Shown one piece after another: positions 63,371 to 64,000 of a DNA stretch of 64,000 nt. The DNA is from Grimontia celer. GTDB taxonomy: Bacteria > Pseudomonadota > Gammaproteobacteria > Enterobacterales > Vibrionaceae. Position numbers and translations under genes: made by a program. Within the stretch, counting starts at the first letter, position 1, and every line of letters begins with the position of its first letter. Below the pieces are notes generated by a model. That model saw only the letters and a program-made list of their open reading frames with translations, searched no databases and was not told the origin of the DNA. The DNA is taken from assembly GCF_900055185.1 (NCBI RefSeq), contig NZ_FIZX01000001.1, forward strand, positions 1,674,001-1,738,000, read 5' to 3'.

Positions 63371-64000
63371 TTAACTTTCCAGCGTGACGATATCGATATT
63401 TTGCGATGCAAGTTCAGCAGGAATGCGCTGACCACGAACAGTTTGATATTTCAAACTCTCATCCTGCGCTTCGCTATTAACGAAGTGTTTGAAGCGCTTG
63501 AGTTTCTCAGGCGATTCAATCGTGGTTTTCCACTCGCATTGATAGTTACCCAGGCTTGCCGCCATTTCTGCTTCCAACTCTTCACCAATGTTGAGCTTGT
63601 CTTCGATCACCACTTGACGCAGGTAGTCCAACCCTCCTTCGAGGTTTTCTAGCCATACTGACGTGCGTTGCAAGCGGTCTGCGGTTCGGATGTAGAACAT
63701 CAACACGCGGTCGATGTATTTAATCAGGGTTTCACTATCCAGGTCTGATGCGAACAGGTCAGCGTGACGCGGGCGCATACCACCATTGCCACAAACATAG
63801 AGGTTCCAGCCATTTTCTGTCGCGATAATACCGATGTCTTTTGATTGCGCTTCTGCACACTCGCGGGTACAACCTGATACGGCGAACTTCAGCTTGTGCG
63901 GCGATCTCAGGCCTTTGTAGCGGTTCTCGATATCAATCGCGAAACCCACGCTGTCATCCACGCCGTAACGACACCAGGTAGAGCCAACGCAGGATTTCAC
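63371..64000 (-). CDS. nirB: Nitrite reductase (NADH) large subunit, C-terminal part
   Basis: Partial: the gene runs off the window end, and the 209 residues visible are the C-terminal part. Siroheme/[4Fe-4S] ligands are seen in STWCRYGVDD and SGCTRECAEAQSKDIG, with YVCGNGGMRPRHADLFA. Catalyses reduction of nitrite to ammonium with NADH in the cytoplasm. It is the most upstream gene of the operon seen here; its promoter lies outside. Confidence 0.93.
   Translation of the reverse strand: MKSCVGSTWCRYGVDDSVGFAIDIENRYKGLRSPHKLKFAVSGCTRECAEAQSKDIGIIATENGWNLYVCGNGGMRPRHADLFASDLDSETLIKYIDRVLMFYIRTADRLQRTSVWLENLEGGLDYLRQVVIEDKLNIGEELEAEMAASLGNYQCEWKTTIESPEKLKRFKHFVNSEAQDESLKYQTVRGQRIPAELASQNIDIVTLES

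Overview
The window looks like a chromosomal segment of a marine gammaproteobacterium of the Vibrionaceae (an Enterovibrio/Grimontia/Photobacterium type). The grounds are protein character (an assimilatory nirB-nirD-nitrate transporter-PP2C/kinase block, an HBM chemoreceptor, NemR/CurA-type genes), moderate GC, and short intergenic regions with strong hairpin terminators. This assignment is inference. No rRNA, tRNA, CRISPR array, integrase or intact insertion sequence was seen.

Layout. 0-7.7 kb: a TakP-like TRAP carboxylate transporter, a Cache-domain histidine kinase with a NarL-type regulator, an enoyl-CoA hydratase-family protein and an acyl-CoA synthetase; together they read as sensing, uptake and CoA activation of an organic acid. 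7.9-10.3 kb: a small outer-membrane barrel and a divergent TetR/reductase pair. 10.5-14.9 kb: inositol genes iolC(fusion)-iolE-iolA. 15-17.4 kb: a NemR-like redox repressor with a CurA-like reductase and a DM13 protein. 17.5-24.3 kb: a Tat-exported FAD oxidase, a patatin, a GNAT acetyltransferase, an EamA transporter behind an attenuator-like leader, and DNA glycosylase Tag behind a LexA-like box. 24.4-27.6 kb: iolG, iolB and a divergent PhyH-type dioxygenase.

27.7-38.2 kb holds the most unusual content: four consecutive RTX-type proteins on the minus strand. They share one C-terminal module but carry different N-terminal domains: a DUF642-like jelly roll (x2), an unrecognised ~142-residue domain (x3), jelly roll (x2) plus a DUF4114-like domain, and a crystallin-like domain (x3) behind a Sec signal peptide. 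Three begin with no signal peptide, as type I secretion substrates do; the fourth has a Sec signal. No type I secretion genes lie in the window.

38.8-43.2 kb: a MATE pump, an HBM chemoreceptor with a structured leader, and a YgjP-like metallopeptidase. 43.3-55.9 kb: a second cyclitol locus with a LacI regulator, an ABC importer, an IolE/MocC-like protein and, divergently, iolD-Gfo/Idh-iolC-iolB-iolJ-Gfo/Idh. The two loci overlap and complement each other: only the second has iolD and a class II aldolase gene, only the first has iolA. First-locus promoters share TGAAA-N6-TTTCA; the second locus shares an identical 17-bp LacI-type operator in two places. 56-64 kb: a small conserved protein, a thioredoxin, an RCC1-repeat lipoprotein with a Fur-like box, a LysE exporter, and the nitrite-assimilation operon (nirB partial, nirD, nitrate/nitrite transporter, PP2C-kinase fusion), cut by the window end.
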